Shown here one piece after another: positions 26,005 to 34,952 of a stretch of 64,000 bases of DNA. Source of the DNA: Uliginosibacterium paludis. GTDB lineage: Bacteria > Pseudomonadota > Gammaproteobacteria > Burkholderiales > Rhodocyclaceae. The stretch covers positions 372,001 to 436,000 of the forward strand of contig NZ_JBDIVF010000002.1 of NCBI RefSeq assembly GCF_039631355.1, in the 5' to 3' direction. A model generated the notes under the pieces. The model saw only the letters and a program-made list of their open reading frames with translations. It was not told the DNA's origin and did not search any database. The translations under genes were made by a program, and so were the position numbers. Numbering within the stretch: position 1 is the first letter of the stretch; every line of letters begins with the position of its first letter.

Positions 26005-26933
26005 ACGGACAGGCCATGCAAGGCTTCGTGATCGTTGCAACCAAGGGACGAGCCGTCGAGACCTTCCACCTGCTCGACAGTCTCGCCAGCCAGACCCTGG
26101 CGCCGCTGCACATCCTCATCGCCGGCAGCGAGCCGGCCGACATTGCGGGGCTCGACCGCCATCCGCTGACACTGGCCGGCAAGGCCAGCACGCTGATCGC
26201 GCCGCGCGCAGGCCTCACCATCCAGCGCAATGCAGGGCTCGACGCGCTCGCACGGCTGGCGCCGACGCTCACCGCCGATCCCTGGTTCGTGGTCTTCTTC
26301 GACGACGACTTCCGGCCCGCTGCCGACTGGCTCGAGCACTGCAGCCAGCGCTTCAGCACCTCGCCGGATGTCGCGGGCATATGCGGCAACGTTCTGGCCG
26401 ATGGCATCCGCACCACCGGTTTTGATGAAGGGACGGCCCGAGACTACCTGATCGGCCGGCGCCCGCCTGAAGCCCACTGGGCCCATCGCACGCTGACCGA
26501 ACTCGCCGACGGACTGTACGGCTGCAACATGGCCTACCGCGACACGGTGGCCCTTGCTCAGCGCTTCGACGAGGATCTGCCGCTCTACGGCTGGCAGGAA
26601 GACATCGACTACGCTGGCCGCGCGCGCAAACTGGGCCGCCTCGTCTGCGATCCGGCCTGCCGGGGCGTGCATATGGGCGTGCAGGGTGCGCGCACGAGCG
26701 GCGTCCGGTTTGGCTACTCGCAGATTGCCAACCCGGCCTACCTGATCCGCAAGGGCAGCATGCGGGCCGGTTTCGGCACGCGCCTGGCCTGCCGCAACAT
26801 CGCCTCGAACCTGTTCAACACGCTGCGCCTGAACCGGCGCAAGGACTATTCCGGACGCCTGCGCGGCAATCTCCAGGCGCTCTTTGATGCAGGTCTGGGC
26901 AAGCTTCACCCGACACGCATCCTCTCGCTCTAG
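26001..26933 (+). CDS. family 2 glycosyltransferase
   Basis: Predicted inverting GT-A glycosyltransferase, 310 residues. The nucleotide-binding N-terminus is FVIVATKGRAVETFHLL, the metal-binding motif is FFDDDF (residues ~95-100), and WQEDIDYAGRARKLG supplies the acidic acceptor-side motif. It begins inside the flippase stop (ATGA), showing translational coupling. The sugar is unknown. The next gene starts 12 bases downstream. Confidence 0.88.
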   Translation: MNGQAMQGFVIVATKGRAVETFHLLDSLASQTLAPLHILIAGSEPADIAGLDRHPLTLAGKASTLIAPRAGLTIQRNAGLDALARLAPTLTADPWFVVFFDDDFRPAADWLEHCSQRFSTSPDVAGICGNVLADGIRTTGFDEGTARDYLIGRRPPEAHWAHRTLTELADGLYGCNMAYRDTVALAQRFDEDLPLYGWQEDIDYAGRARKLGRLVCDPACRGVHMGVQGARTSGVRFGYSQIANPAYLIRKGSMRAGFGTRLACRNIASNLFNTLRLNRRKDYSGRLRGNLQALFDAGLGKLHPTRILSL

Positions 26934-26944
26934 GACGACACGAC

Positions 26945-28369
26945 ATGGCGCTCGAGTGGATCGGCATGGTGTTTCTGGCGGTGGCCATGGTGTTCCTGTG
27001 GTCACGGCCGGAGCGCCTGCTCGGCCTGCAGATCGTGGCGACCGTGTTCGGCGGCAGCGCCGCGATCAGCCTGCCTGCACTGGGCGGCACCACCGTGGCG
27101 CCGGCGCTGCTGTGCCTCGCGATCCTGTCGGTCTGCATCCTGAAATTCGGCCATCTCAACAACCTGTTCGAAAGCATGGCGCCGGGCAAGGCGGGTTTCT
27201 GGCTCCTGCTGCTGACGCTCTGGGGCATCCTCTCGGCCTCGGTGCTGCCGCGCCTTTTCAGCGGCGATGTGAGCGTGGTCTCGATGAATCGCGCCGCCTT
27301 CGGAGCCGGTGACGGTGTGCCGATCGATCTGCTGTCCCCCGGCTCGGGCAACATCACCCAGCCGTTGTATGTCGTCGGCGAACTGGCGGTGTTCTCCGTC
27401 GCGCTGATCTTCCTTCAGCTTGAAGACGGATTGAGGCTCGCCGCGCGGGCAGTGATCTGGGTAGCCGGGCTCAATGTGCTGGCTGCCTGCATCGACCTCT
27501 TCGGCTTCTACAGCGGCCTGGGCAATCTGCTCGAACCGCTGCAGACGGCGAGTTTCGCCTTCATGCCGGAGGCCGCCTTCGCCGGCATCAAGCGCATCAA
27601 CGGCACCTTCCCCGAAGCCTCCGCATTTGCCGGCTTCACACTGCCGGTGCTGGCCTTCTGCTATGTGCTCTATCGCGAAGGCCTGTGGCGCCGCACGACC
27701 GGCCCCCTGGCACTGGCCAGTCTGGTCGTCCTGCTGCTCTCGACCTCCAGCGCCGGCTATGGCGGCATTGCGCTCTATGCCGCCTGCGCAGTGGCAGTTT
27801 CGCTGGCAAGCGGTCTGCGCCAGGGCGGCAAGACCCATGTCGGCCACTACATGGCCCTGGGCGCCTGGGGCGCGCTCGCCATCACGATCCTGCTGCTGGC
27901 ACTGCCCTCGTTGCGCGAGCAGGCCTGGACAATTATCGAGAGCACGCTGCTCTACAAGGGAGAGAGCTCCTCGGCCATGGAGCGCGGCGAATGGAACCTG
28001 GTGTCATGGAACGCCTTCCTCGACACCTGGGGGCTGGGCGTCGGGCTCGGCAGTGCGCGCGCCTCGAGCCTGCCGATGGTACTGGTCTCCAACCTCGGTC
28101 TGCCCGGCACCCTGCTCTTCCTGGCCTTCATCTGGCAGGTCCTGCTCGGCCGCTTGCCCGCCGGCATCGACCCGCAGCACCGTGCCATCACGAAGGCCGC
28201 ACGCCATGGCGTAGGCGCCGCCCTCATCGTGGCGGTGCTGGTCGCCTCGGTGTTCGACCTCGGTGTGCTGTTCTACGTGTTCTGCGCGATCGCGTGCACG
28301 CCGGCCATGCTCTACCGACCGGTGCGCGAGCCGGCCGCGAACACCCGCCTGGCAGGAGTCGCCGCATGA
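26945..28369 (+). CDS. Wzy-like O-antigen/EPS polymerase
   Basis: Membrane protein of 474 residues with about 12 hydrophobic helices and one larger periplasmic loop around residues 90-150 and another near 320-360, as in Wzy/WaaL family proteins that polymerise lipid-linked repeat units. Family-like residues include FPEASAFAGFTLPVLAF and the C-terminal WGLGVGLGSARASSLP, the region that often precedes the last helices. Sequence conservation in this family is low, so the call rests on topology, length and its place between flippase and transferases. It overlaps the next gene by ATGA. Confidence 0.8.
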   Translation: MALEWIGMVFLAVAMVFLWSRPERLLGLQIVATVFGGSAAISLPALGGTTVAPALLCLAILSVCILKFGHLNNLFESMAPGKAGFWLLLLTLWGILSASVLPRLFSGDVSVVSMNRAAFGAGDGVPIDLLSPGSGNITQPLYVVGELAVFSVALIFLQLEDGLRLAARAVIWVAGLNVLAACIDLFGFYSGLGNLLEPLQTASFAFMPEAAFAGIKRINGTFPEASAFAGFTLPVLAFCYVLYREGLWRRTTGPLALASLVVLLLSTSSAGYGGIALYAACAVAVSLASGLRQGGKTHVGHYMALGAWGALAITILLLALPSLREQAWTIIESTLLYKGESSSAMERGEWNLVSWNAFLDTWGLGVGLGSARASSLPMVLVSNLGLPGTLLFLAFIWQVLLGRLPAGIDPQHRAITKAARHGVGAALIVAVLVASVFDLGVLFYVFCAIACTPAMLYRPVREPAANTRLAGVAA

Positions 28370-29619
28370 ACGCCACACCCTCCCCGCACGCCATGCAGCC
28401 TCCGCCCCGCCTGACGCCGGATGGCCGGCCGCTGCGCAGCGGCCTGTCGCGGGGGCGTTACCTGTTCTTCAACCGGGCGCAGCATGTCTTCATGCGGGTC
28501 TTTGACGCGCTCACCGGGCTGTCACGCCGGCTTGAAACGGGGCCGGTCAGTGTTGCCGCGCCTCGCCGCGTGCTGCTCTGCATGCAGGCCCACATCGGCG
28601 ATCTCATCTACGCCAGCGCGGCCATTCCGGTACTCCGCGCCACCTGGCCGGAGGCAAAGATCGATTTCCTCGTCCACCCCGCCGCCGCCCACCTGCTGGC
28701 CGGCCACCCCGATCTGGACCAGCTGCATGTGCTCACGCACTGGAAGCTCGACCGTTCGGGCCAGCCGCTGTGGCGCAGGATGCTGAACTACCTGCGGCAG
28801 CGTCGTGGCCTGCTGCACCAGCTGCGGTCGCGTGATTACGATCTCGCCATCGATCTCTACGCCTACTTCCCGAACAGCGTCCCGCTGCTGCGTGCGGCGC
28901 GCATCCCGGTCCGCCTGGGCTGGGCGAGCGGTGGCTTCGGCGGGCTTCTGACCCATGCCCGGGACTGGCAGCTGCCGGGCCTGCATGTACTCGAATGGCA
29001 TCGTCGCCTGCTGGCAAGCATCCCGGCCTGCCAGGCGCATCTCGACGCCCTCGCACCTTCTTTTCCGCTGGTGCCGGAAGCTGTCGCACGTTGCCGCGAC
29101 CAGCTCGCCGCAGCCGGCGTCACCGCCAGCTATCTGTGCTTCCATGTCGGCGCGGGGGGCGCTTTCAAGCAATGGCATGAATCGGCCTGGATCGCGCTGG
29201 CCCGTGACGCGGAACGCCACGGCCTGCCGATCGTGCTGCTGGGCTTCGGCCGGGAGGAAGAAGCCCTGGCCGGACGCATTGCAGCCGCCGCCCCGGGCGC
29301 CGTCAATCTGGCCGGACGCCTCGCCTTCGCCGAGCTCGCAGCCTGCATCGCCGGTGCCCGCCTGTTTGTGGGGCTCGACTCGATGGCCATTCACCTTGCA
29401 GCCGCGTTTGGCGTGCCCCTGGTCGGCATCCAGCCCGGCATCATGGATGGCAGCTGGCGGCCCGCCAGCAGCCGGGCACGGATCGTGACCACGCCGATGC
29501 CCTGCTCGCCCTGCTTCCTGCCCGGCGGCTGCAGCCGCATGAGCTGTCTGCGTGACACGCCCGCCAGTGCCGCGAGCCTGGCGCTCGATGATCTGCTGCG
29601 TCCTGGAGTGAGCTCATGA
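28366..29619 (+). CDS. family 9 glycosyltransferase (heptosyltransferase-like)
   Basis: GT-B glycosyltransferase of 417 residues related to LPS heptosyltransferases. The N-terminal domain has VLLCMQAHIGDLIYASAAIP, and the C-terminal donor domain has GAGGAFKQWHESAW and the signature GLDSMAIHLAAAFGVP with the heptose-transferase-type D and H. An N-terminal extension of about 65 residues before the Rossmann fold is unusual. The start at 28366 overlaps the polymerase stop. In an EPS locus it may move a sugar other than heptose. Confidence 0.88.
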   Translation: MNATPSPHAMQPPPRLTPDGRPLRSGLSRGRYLFFNRAQHVFMRVFDALTGLSRRLETGPVSVAAPRRVLLCMQAHIGDLIYASAAIPVLRATWPEAKIDFLVHPAAAHLLAGHPDLDQLHVLTHWKLDRSGQPLWRRMLNYLRQRRGLLHQLRSRDYDLAIDLYAYFPNSVPLLRAARIPVRLGWASGGFGGLLTHARDWQLPGLHVLEWHRRLLASIPACQAHLDALAPSFPLVPEAVARCRDQLAAAGVTASYLCFHVGAGGAFKQWHESAWIALARDAERHGLPIVLLGFGREEEALAGRIAAAAPGAVNLAGRLAFAELAACIAGARLFVGLDSMAIHLAAAFGVPLVGIQPGIMDGSWRPASSRARIVTTPMPCSPCFLPGGCSRMSCLRDTPASAASLALDDLLRPGVSS

Positions 29620-30692
29620 GCGCGTCCGGCGAAATCCTCATCAATGGCCGCTTCCTCGGCCGACGCCCCACCGGCGTGGATCGCTTCGCGCATGAACTGC
29701 TGCGCGCACTCGACGAGCTGATCGGGCTGGCGCCCGCCGGCACCAACCCGCCGCGCTTCAGGCTGCTGGTGCCGAGCGGCGTGCTCACCGAATTCCGCCA
29801 TATCCCGAGCGAGCAGGTCGGCCAGCGCCAGGGCTTTGCGTGGGAACAGATCGACTTGCCGCAGGCGGCCCGCGGGCGCCCGCTGCTGAGCCTGTGCAAT
29901 GCCGCGCCGCTCTTCAAGCGCGCCCAGATCGTGACCATCCATGACGCCGCGCCGGCCCGCGTCCCCGAGTCCTACGGCTTCCGCTTCCGCCTCTGGTACC
30001 GACTGCTGATGCCCTGGCTGGGCCGGCTCTCGCGCCGCGTGCTGACCGTGTCGGAATTTTCGCGCCGGGAAATCGCGGCGGCCTATGGCATTCCCGGCAA
30101 CAAGATCCGGGTGTTGCCCGAGTCCGGCGAACACATGTTGCGGGTAACGCCCGACACCGCCATCCTGGACCGCCTCGGGCTGCATGCCCGACCCTTCGTG
30201 CTGGCCGTCAGCAGCATGGTGCCGCACAAGGATTTCGCCACGCTGGTCCGCGCCGCCGAGCAGCTGGGTGACCAGGCCGGGTTCGACGTGGTGATTGCCG
30301 GGGGCACCGATCCGCGCATCTTTGCCGGTGCCCGCCTGCCCGAGTCGGTCCGTCATGCCGGCTATGTCAGCGATGGCGAGCTGCGCGCGCTCTACGAGCA
30401 CGCGGCCTGTTTCGTCTTCCCCTCCTATTACGAGGGCTTCGGTCTGCCACTGACCGAGGCCATGGTACTGGGCTGCCCGGTGATCGCGGCGCGGGCCGCC
30501 TCGATTCCCGAAGTCTGCGGTGAAGCCGCCCGCTACTTCGAGCCGGGCAATGATCGCGAGCTGGCTGCCCTGCTCGAAACGAGTCTGGCCGACACGGCCT
30601 GGCAGCAGGCCGCGCGGGAAGCCGGCAAGCTGCGCAGCGAACGCTGGCGCTGGTCGCTGGCCGCACATGCGCTGCTCGAGGCGCTGCCATGA
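29616..30692 (+). CDS. family 4 glycosyltransferase
   Basis: Retaining GT-B transferase of 358 residues. The N-terminus ILINGRFLGRRPTGVDRFA is the mannosyltransferase-like type seen in many EPS loci. The C-terminal donor-binding motif is FPSYYEGFGLPLTEAM (E-x7-E), followed by GCPVIAARAASIPEVCG. The first codon overlaps the previous stop (ATGA), and its own stop overlaps the next start. Confidence 0.92.
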   Translation: MSASGEILINGRFLGRRPTGVDRFAHELLRALDELIGLAPAGTNPPRFRLLVPSGVLTEFRHIPSEQVGQRQGFAWEQIDLPQAARGRPLLSLCNAAPLFKRAQIVTIHDAAPARVPESYGFRFRLWYRLLMPWLGRLSRRVLTVSEFSRREIAAAYGIPGNKIRVLPESGEHMLRVTPDTAILDRLGLHARPFVLAVSSMVPHKDFATLVRAAEQLGDQAGFDVVIAGGTDPRIFAGARLPESVRHAGYVSDGELRALYEHAACFVFPSYYEGFGLPLTEAMVLGCPVIAARAASIPEVCGEAARYFEPGNDRELAALLETSLADTAWQQAAREAGKLRSERWRWSLAAHALLEALP

Positions 30693-31726
30693 GCTCCGCG
30701 TCCCCCTTTCCGCCCGCCAGCGTTCACGTGGTGACGGTCACCTATGGCGATCGCTGGCGCCTGCTCGAGCAGACCATCGAAGCAGCGCTGCATGAAGGGG
30801 CCGGTCATGTGACCGTGGTCGACAACGGCGCGGCCGACAACACCGCAGCCCAGCTGCAACGGCGCTTCGATGAGCGCGTGAGCCTCATCCGCCTTGAGCG
30901 CAATCTGGGCTCGGCCGGCGGTTTTCATGCCGGCATGCGCGAAGCGATGCGGCATCCGCACGCCCTCCTGTGTCTGCTGGATGATGACAATGTCTTCACG
31001 CCGGGCGCCCTGTCGAGAATGCTGGCCACGCATGCGGAAGGCCTGCGGACCACGGCCGCGGACGCACTGGCCGTACTGGCGCTGCGTGACGAGCACTTTG
31101 TCGCCGAGTCGCTCAGCAGCAGCGATTTCTCGGGCCATGCCGACGCCTATCTCGGCTTCCGCATCCTCGATCTGCCGGCCAAGATCCTGAACCATCTCCA
31201 TCCTGCCCGGCGTCGCGCGGCGGCGGTGCCGGCCATGCCGGCGGAGCTGCGCTGGGCGCCCTGGGGCGGGCTGCTGTTTCACCGCCAGGTGCCCGAACGC
31301 ATCGGTCTGCCCCGCGCCGACTATGTGCTCTACAACGACGATATCGAGTGGAGCATGCGACTGGTGGCGGCCGGCGGCCGGATCGTGCTCGATAGCCGGG
31401 CACGGATCGAGGACGTGGACAATTCCGGTCATTCGGCGGCGATCTATCCGAACGTATTTGTCTCCCTGCTCTGCGGCAGCAGCGATTTCCGGACCTATTA
31501 CGAGTTCCGCAACCGCTGCAATCTCGAGCAGCAGCAGGGCCATTACGGGCTCATGAACCGCCTCAACCGGGCCATGTTCTGGAGCCTGCTGGCGGGCTGC
31601 GCGCTCGCCTGGGGCCGGCTTGGCCGGCTGCGCCTGCTGCGTGCCGCGATGCATGACGGCGAAGGCGGCCGCATGGGGCTCAGCGAACATCATCCGCTGC
31701 CAAACCACCGTGGAGGTGCGGCTTGA
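30689..31726 (+). CDS. family 2 glycosyltransferase (rhamnosyl/galactofuranosyl-transferase type)
   Basis: GT-A transferase of 345 residues. VVTVTYGDRWRLLEQTI starts the fold, LERNLGSAGGFHAGM and CLLDDDN (about residues 92-98) carry the donor and metal site, and YNDDIEWSMRLVAAGG is the catalytic-base region. The pairing of LDDDN with NDDIEW is typical of the rhamnosyl- or galactofuranosyl-transferase branch. It ends in a TTGA overlap with the next gene. Confidence 0.88.
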   Translation: MSSASPFPPASVHVVTVTYGDRWRLLEQTIEAALHEGAGHVTVVDNGAADNTAAQLQRRFDERVSLIRLERNLGSAGGFHAGMREAMRHPHALLCLLDDDNVFTPGALSRMLATHAEGLRTTAADALAVLALRDEHFVAESLSSSDFSGHADAYLGFRILDLPAKILNHLHPARRRAAAVPAMPAELRWAPWGGLLFHRQVPERIGLPRADYVLYNDDIEWSMRLVAAGGRIVLDSRARIEDVDNSGHSAAIYPNVFVSLLCGSSDFRTYYEFRNRCNLEQQQGHYGLMNRLNRAMFWSLLAGCALAWGRLGRLRLLRAAMHDGEGGRMGLSEHHPLPNHRGGAA

Positions 31727-32829
31727 CGACCCCATCCGCCGCGCCGCTTGCTGCACGCGAGATCTGGATCGACGCCCTCAAGGGCTTCGGCGTGGCGCTC
31801 GTCGTCTTCGGCCACAATCCGGAGCTGGTCGGCTACGGCGCGCTGCGCGGGCTGATCTATTCCTTCCACATGCCGATGTTCTTTGCCCTGAGCGGCCTCA
31901 CGCTGTGCGCGCTGCGACCGGCGCAATGGGCGCAGCGGACGCTCTCGCTGCTGTGGATCTACGCCATGCTGTCGCTCGTTTTCCTGCCGCTCGCGCTGAT
32001 GCATGACGGCAATTTCATCCCGACTCCGCAACCGGTCCTGCCCAACATCCTGGCCGGTATTGCCTATGGCGTCTCCAGCACGATCCGGATCGATACGCTG
32101 TGGTTTCTGCCCGTACTCGCCCTGGGTTGCCTCCTGGCCTGGCCGATCGTGAGTGCCTGTGAGACACGGATCGGCGACGAGCGTCGCCGCGGCTTCGTGC
32201 TCTTCGGCCTCGCGCTGCTGCTGGTCACGCTGGGCAGCGCTGGCCTGCATGACATCGACCGCAGCCCCATGACCAAACAACTGGCCTGGGCCGGCGCCGG
32301 AACGCAGCGTCTGTGGCCCTGGACGGCGAATATCGTCCCCTTCATTACCGGCTTCATCCTGCTCGGACGCGCGCTGGTCCGGCTGCCTGAGGCCCGGCCG
32401 GCCGTGGCCGGCGTCGCAATCGCTTGCCTCGGCCTGCTCTGGATCGGCTGCTTCCTGCGCTCCGGTGCCGGCATGCTGCCCTGGACGCTCGATCTCTCCC
32501 ACGCCCAGATCGGCCCGGATCCGGCCTGGACCACCCTGGCCGCGCTCGCCGGCTGCACCTTCTGGATCCTGCTGCTGCGCCGCTCCGGCCAGCAACTGCG
32601 CTTTGCCGCCTGGATCGGTCGCAGCAGCCTGGCGGTCATGGTGCTGCACCCGATGATTCAGCACAGCCTGAGCCGGATCGGGGGCGGCATCGGCCCCTGG
32701 CTGGGCTTCACCGGCGGCCTGCTGATTCCGGTCGTCCTGGACCGGGCGCTGCTCAACCGGCACAGCCTCGGGCAGCTCTTCTTCTATCCACGCAACTTCC
32801 TGAGAAAACACCAGCATGGCTTCCGTTGA
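31723..32829 (+). CDS. acyltransferase-3 membrane protein (first of three)
   Basis: Membrane acyltransferase of 368 residues with about ten helices, of the acyltransferase-3 family that O-acylates (often acetylates or succinylates) polysaccharides. The start is a TTG that overlaps the previous stop, with GGAGG 6 bases ahead. The first helix reads IWIDALKGFGVALVVFGH: D17 and H31 are the expected residues, but the conserved Arg is Lys (K20). The second copy directly downstream has R20 at the same spacing, so this change is worth checking. The C-terminus overlaps the next gene by 14 bases. Confidence 0.85.
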   Translation: MTTPSAAPLAAREIWIDALKGFGVALVVFGHNPELVGYGALRGLIYSFHMPMFFALSGLTLCALRPAQWAQRTLSLLWIYAMLSLVFLPLALMHDGNFIPTPQPVLPNILAGIAYGVSSTIRIDTLWFLPVLALGCLLAWPIVSACETRIGDERRRGFVLFGLALLLVTLGSAGLHDIDRSPMTKQLAWAGAGTQRLWPWTANIVPFITGFILLGRALVRLPEARPAVAGVAIACLGLLWIGCFLRSGAGMLPWTLDLSHAQIGPDPAWTTLAALAGCTFWILLLRRSGQQLRFAAWIGRSSLAVMVLHPMIQHSLSRIGGGIGPWLGFTGGLLIPVVLDRALLNRHSLGQLFFYPRNFLRKHQHGFR

Positions 32830-33820
32830 AGCACAGTCAGGCAAGGCACGCCTGGGCTGGCTCGACGCAGCACGCGGAGCCGGCATCATCCTCGTCGTAC
32901 TGGGCCATGTGATCGGTGGCCTGCGCGATGGCGGGCTGCTGCCCGCAGGCGGCTTTTTCGACCGCCTGTTCTTCATGATCTACACCTTCCACATGCCGGT
33001 GTTCTTCTGGCTCGCCGGCAGCCTTGTCAGGAGCCGCATCGAGCGCAGCCGGCCCAACTTCCTGCGGGCGCTGCTGATCGGCATCGTCTGGCCGTACTTC
33101 CTGTGGAGCTTCCTGCAGAGCGGCCTGAATCACCTGGCGGCGTCCTATACCAACCACCAGTATCCCTTCGATGCCGACCGCGTGATCGCCTTCCTGTGGG
33201 CGCCGGCCGCGCAGTTCTGGTTCCTGTATTCGCTGTGCCTGCTGCACCTCTCCGCGCTGCTGCTGTGCCGCCTGCCGGCCTCGGCCGGGCTGGTGATCGC
33301 CGTGCTGGTGTCACTGGCCGGCCACCTCTGGATGCCTGACGGCGTCCTGGCCTGGACGATGCAGGTCACCTGGGCCTATTACTGGGGCGCTGCCTGCGCG
33401 GCACGCTGCATCTTCCCCGGTGACGAGCGCCTGAAGTCGCTCACGCTGCCGCTGTCGCTGATCCTTGTCGTGCTCTGTGCGGTCGCGTCGGAATACGCCC
33501 GGCTCAGCGGGGCCGCCTCCGGCAGTTCCCTCATCGCCTTGCCCGCCACGCTCGGCGGCATGATCGCCCTGCTGCTGCTGAGCCGCCGGTATGGTGAATC
33601 CTCCGGCTGGCTGCGCACCCTCGGCCTTTATTCCATGGGCATTTACGTGCTGCATGTGATGGTGGTGGCCGGCCTGCGCATCGTGCTGGTGAAGCTTTTC
33701 CATGTCGACAACGCCGCACTGGTGATGCCGCTGCAGATGGCGGCCGGCATCCTGATCCCGATGTTCATCACCTGGCTGGCGCGCCGCCATGACCTCAACC
33801 GCCTGGCCGGACTGGGCTGA
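32816..33820 (+). CDS. acyltransferase-3 membrane protein (second of three)
   Basis: Membrane acyltransferase of 334 residues with about ten helices. The family motif in the first helix is LGWLDAARGAGIILVVLGH, with D17, R20 and H31 all present. FHMPVFFWLAGSL in helix two is also family-typical. It is a sister of the preceding protein in its first 120 residues but diverges later, so the two may act on different positions or use different acyl donors. The next gene starts 19 bases downstream. Confidence 0.88.
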   Translation: MASVEAQSGKARLGWLDAARGAGIILVVLGHVIGGLRDGGLLPAGGFFDRLFFMIYTFHMPVFFWLAGSLVRSRIERSRPNFLRALLIGIVWPYFLWSFLQSGLNHLAASYTNHQYPFDADRVIAFLWAPAAQFWFLYSLCLLHLSALLLCRLPASAGLVIAVLVSLAGHLWMPDGVLAWTMQVTWAYYWGAACAARCIFPGDERLKSLTLPLSLILVVLCAVASEYARLSGAASGSSLIALPATLGGMIALLLLSRRYGESSGWLRTLGLYSMGIYVLHVMVVAGLRIVLVKLFHVDNAALVMPLQMAAGILIPMFITWLARRHDLNRLAGLG

Positions 33821-33839
33821 AACCTGAAAGGAATGCATC

Positions 33840-34952
33840 TTGAAGATCGCTGTCGTCCATGAATGGCTGGCCACCTACGCCGGCAGCGAAAAGGTGCTCG
33901 AGCAGATCCTGCTCATGTTTCCGCAGGCGGATCTCTTTTCGGTGGTGGATTTCGTGCCGGAGAAGGAGCGCGGTTTCCTGCAGGGCAGGACGCCGCGCAC
34001 CACCTTCATCCAGAAGCTGCCGAAAGCGGCGCGCTGGTTCCGCCATTACCTGCCGCTGATGCCGCTGGCCGTCGAGCAGCACGATCTCTCCGGCTATGAC
34101 CTCATCATTTCGAGCAACCATGCGGTGGCCAAGGGCGTGCTGACCGGGCCGGACCAGATCCATGTCTGCTACTGCCATTCGCCGATCCGCTATGCCTGGG
34201 ATCTGCAGCACCAGTACCTGCAGGAGTCCGGCCTCACCCGCGGCCTGAAGAGCTGGCTGGCGCGCGGGCTGCTGCACTACATGCGCCTGTGGGATCTGCG
34301 CACCGCGAATGGCGTGGATCATTTCGTGGCCAACTCGGGCTTCATCGCCCGCCGCATCCGCAAGGTCTACCGCCGCGAGGCCGAGGTGCTGCCGCCGCCG
34401 GTCGATGTCTCCGGCTTCGCGCTGGCGACGGAGAAGGAAGACTTCTACCTCGCCGCCTCGCGCATGGTGCCCTACAAGAAGATGCCGATGATCGTCGAAG
34501 CCTTCTCCAGAATGCCCGACCGGCAACTGGTGATGATCGGCGACGGGCCCGACATGGACCGCTGCCGCGCCGCCGCCGGCCCCAACGTGAAGATCCTCGG
34601 CTACCAGAGTTTCGAGTCGCTGCGCAGCCACATGCAGCGGGCACGCGCCTTCGTCTTCGCGGCCGAGGAGGATTTCGGCATCGCGCCGGTCGAAGCCCAG
34701 GCCTGCGGCACACCGGTGATTGCCTTCGGCCGGGGCGGCGCGCTTGAAACGGTGGTGGAGAGCGAGGACCCGGCACAGCGCACCGGGCTCTTCTTCGCCG
34801 AGCAGGAAGCCGACGCGATCATTGCGGCAGTGGAGCGCTTCGAGCGCGGCCCGGCCTTCGATCCGGCGGTATGTCGCCAGCATGCAGAGAAATTCTCGAC
34901 CGAGGCTTTCCGCGCCCGCTTCCTCGACATCATCGCCCGGATCACGCGATGA
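33840..34952 (+). CDS. family 4 glycosyltransferase (GumH/AceC-like)
   Basis: GT-B transferase of 370 residues. KIAVVHEWLATYAGSEKVLE is the N-terminal nucleotide fold; CHSPIRYAWDLQHQYL is characteristic of a mannosyltransferase-like group in EPS loci; the donor site is FAAEEDFGIAPVEAQACG (E-x7-E). The start is a TTG at 33840 preceded by AAAGGA; no ATG in frame fits better. It ends in an ATGA overlap with the third acyltransferase gene. Confidence 0.9.
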   Translation: MKIAVVHEWLATYAGSEKVLEQILLMFPQADLFSVVDFVPEKERGFLQGRTPRTTFIQKLPKAARWFRHYLPLMPLAVEQHDLSGYDLIISSNHAVAKGVLTGPDQIHVCYCHSPIRYAWDLQHQYLQESGLTRGLKSWLARGLLHYMRLWDLRTANGVDHFVANSGFIARRIRKVYRREAEVLPPPVDVSGFALATEKEDFYLAASRMVPYKKMPMIVEAFSRMPDRQLVMIGDGPDMDRCRAAAGPNVKILGYQSFESLRSHMQRARAFVFAAEEDFGIAPVEAQACGTPVIAFGRGGALETVVESEDPAQRTGLFFAEQEADAIIAAVERFERGPAFDPAVCRQHAEKFSTEAFRARFLDIIARITR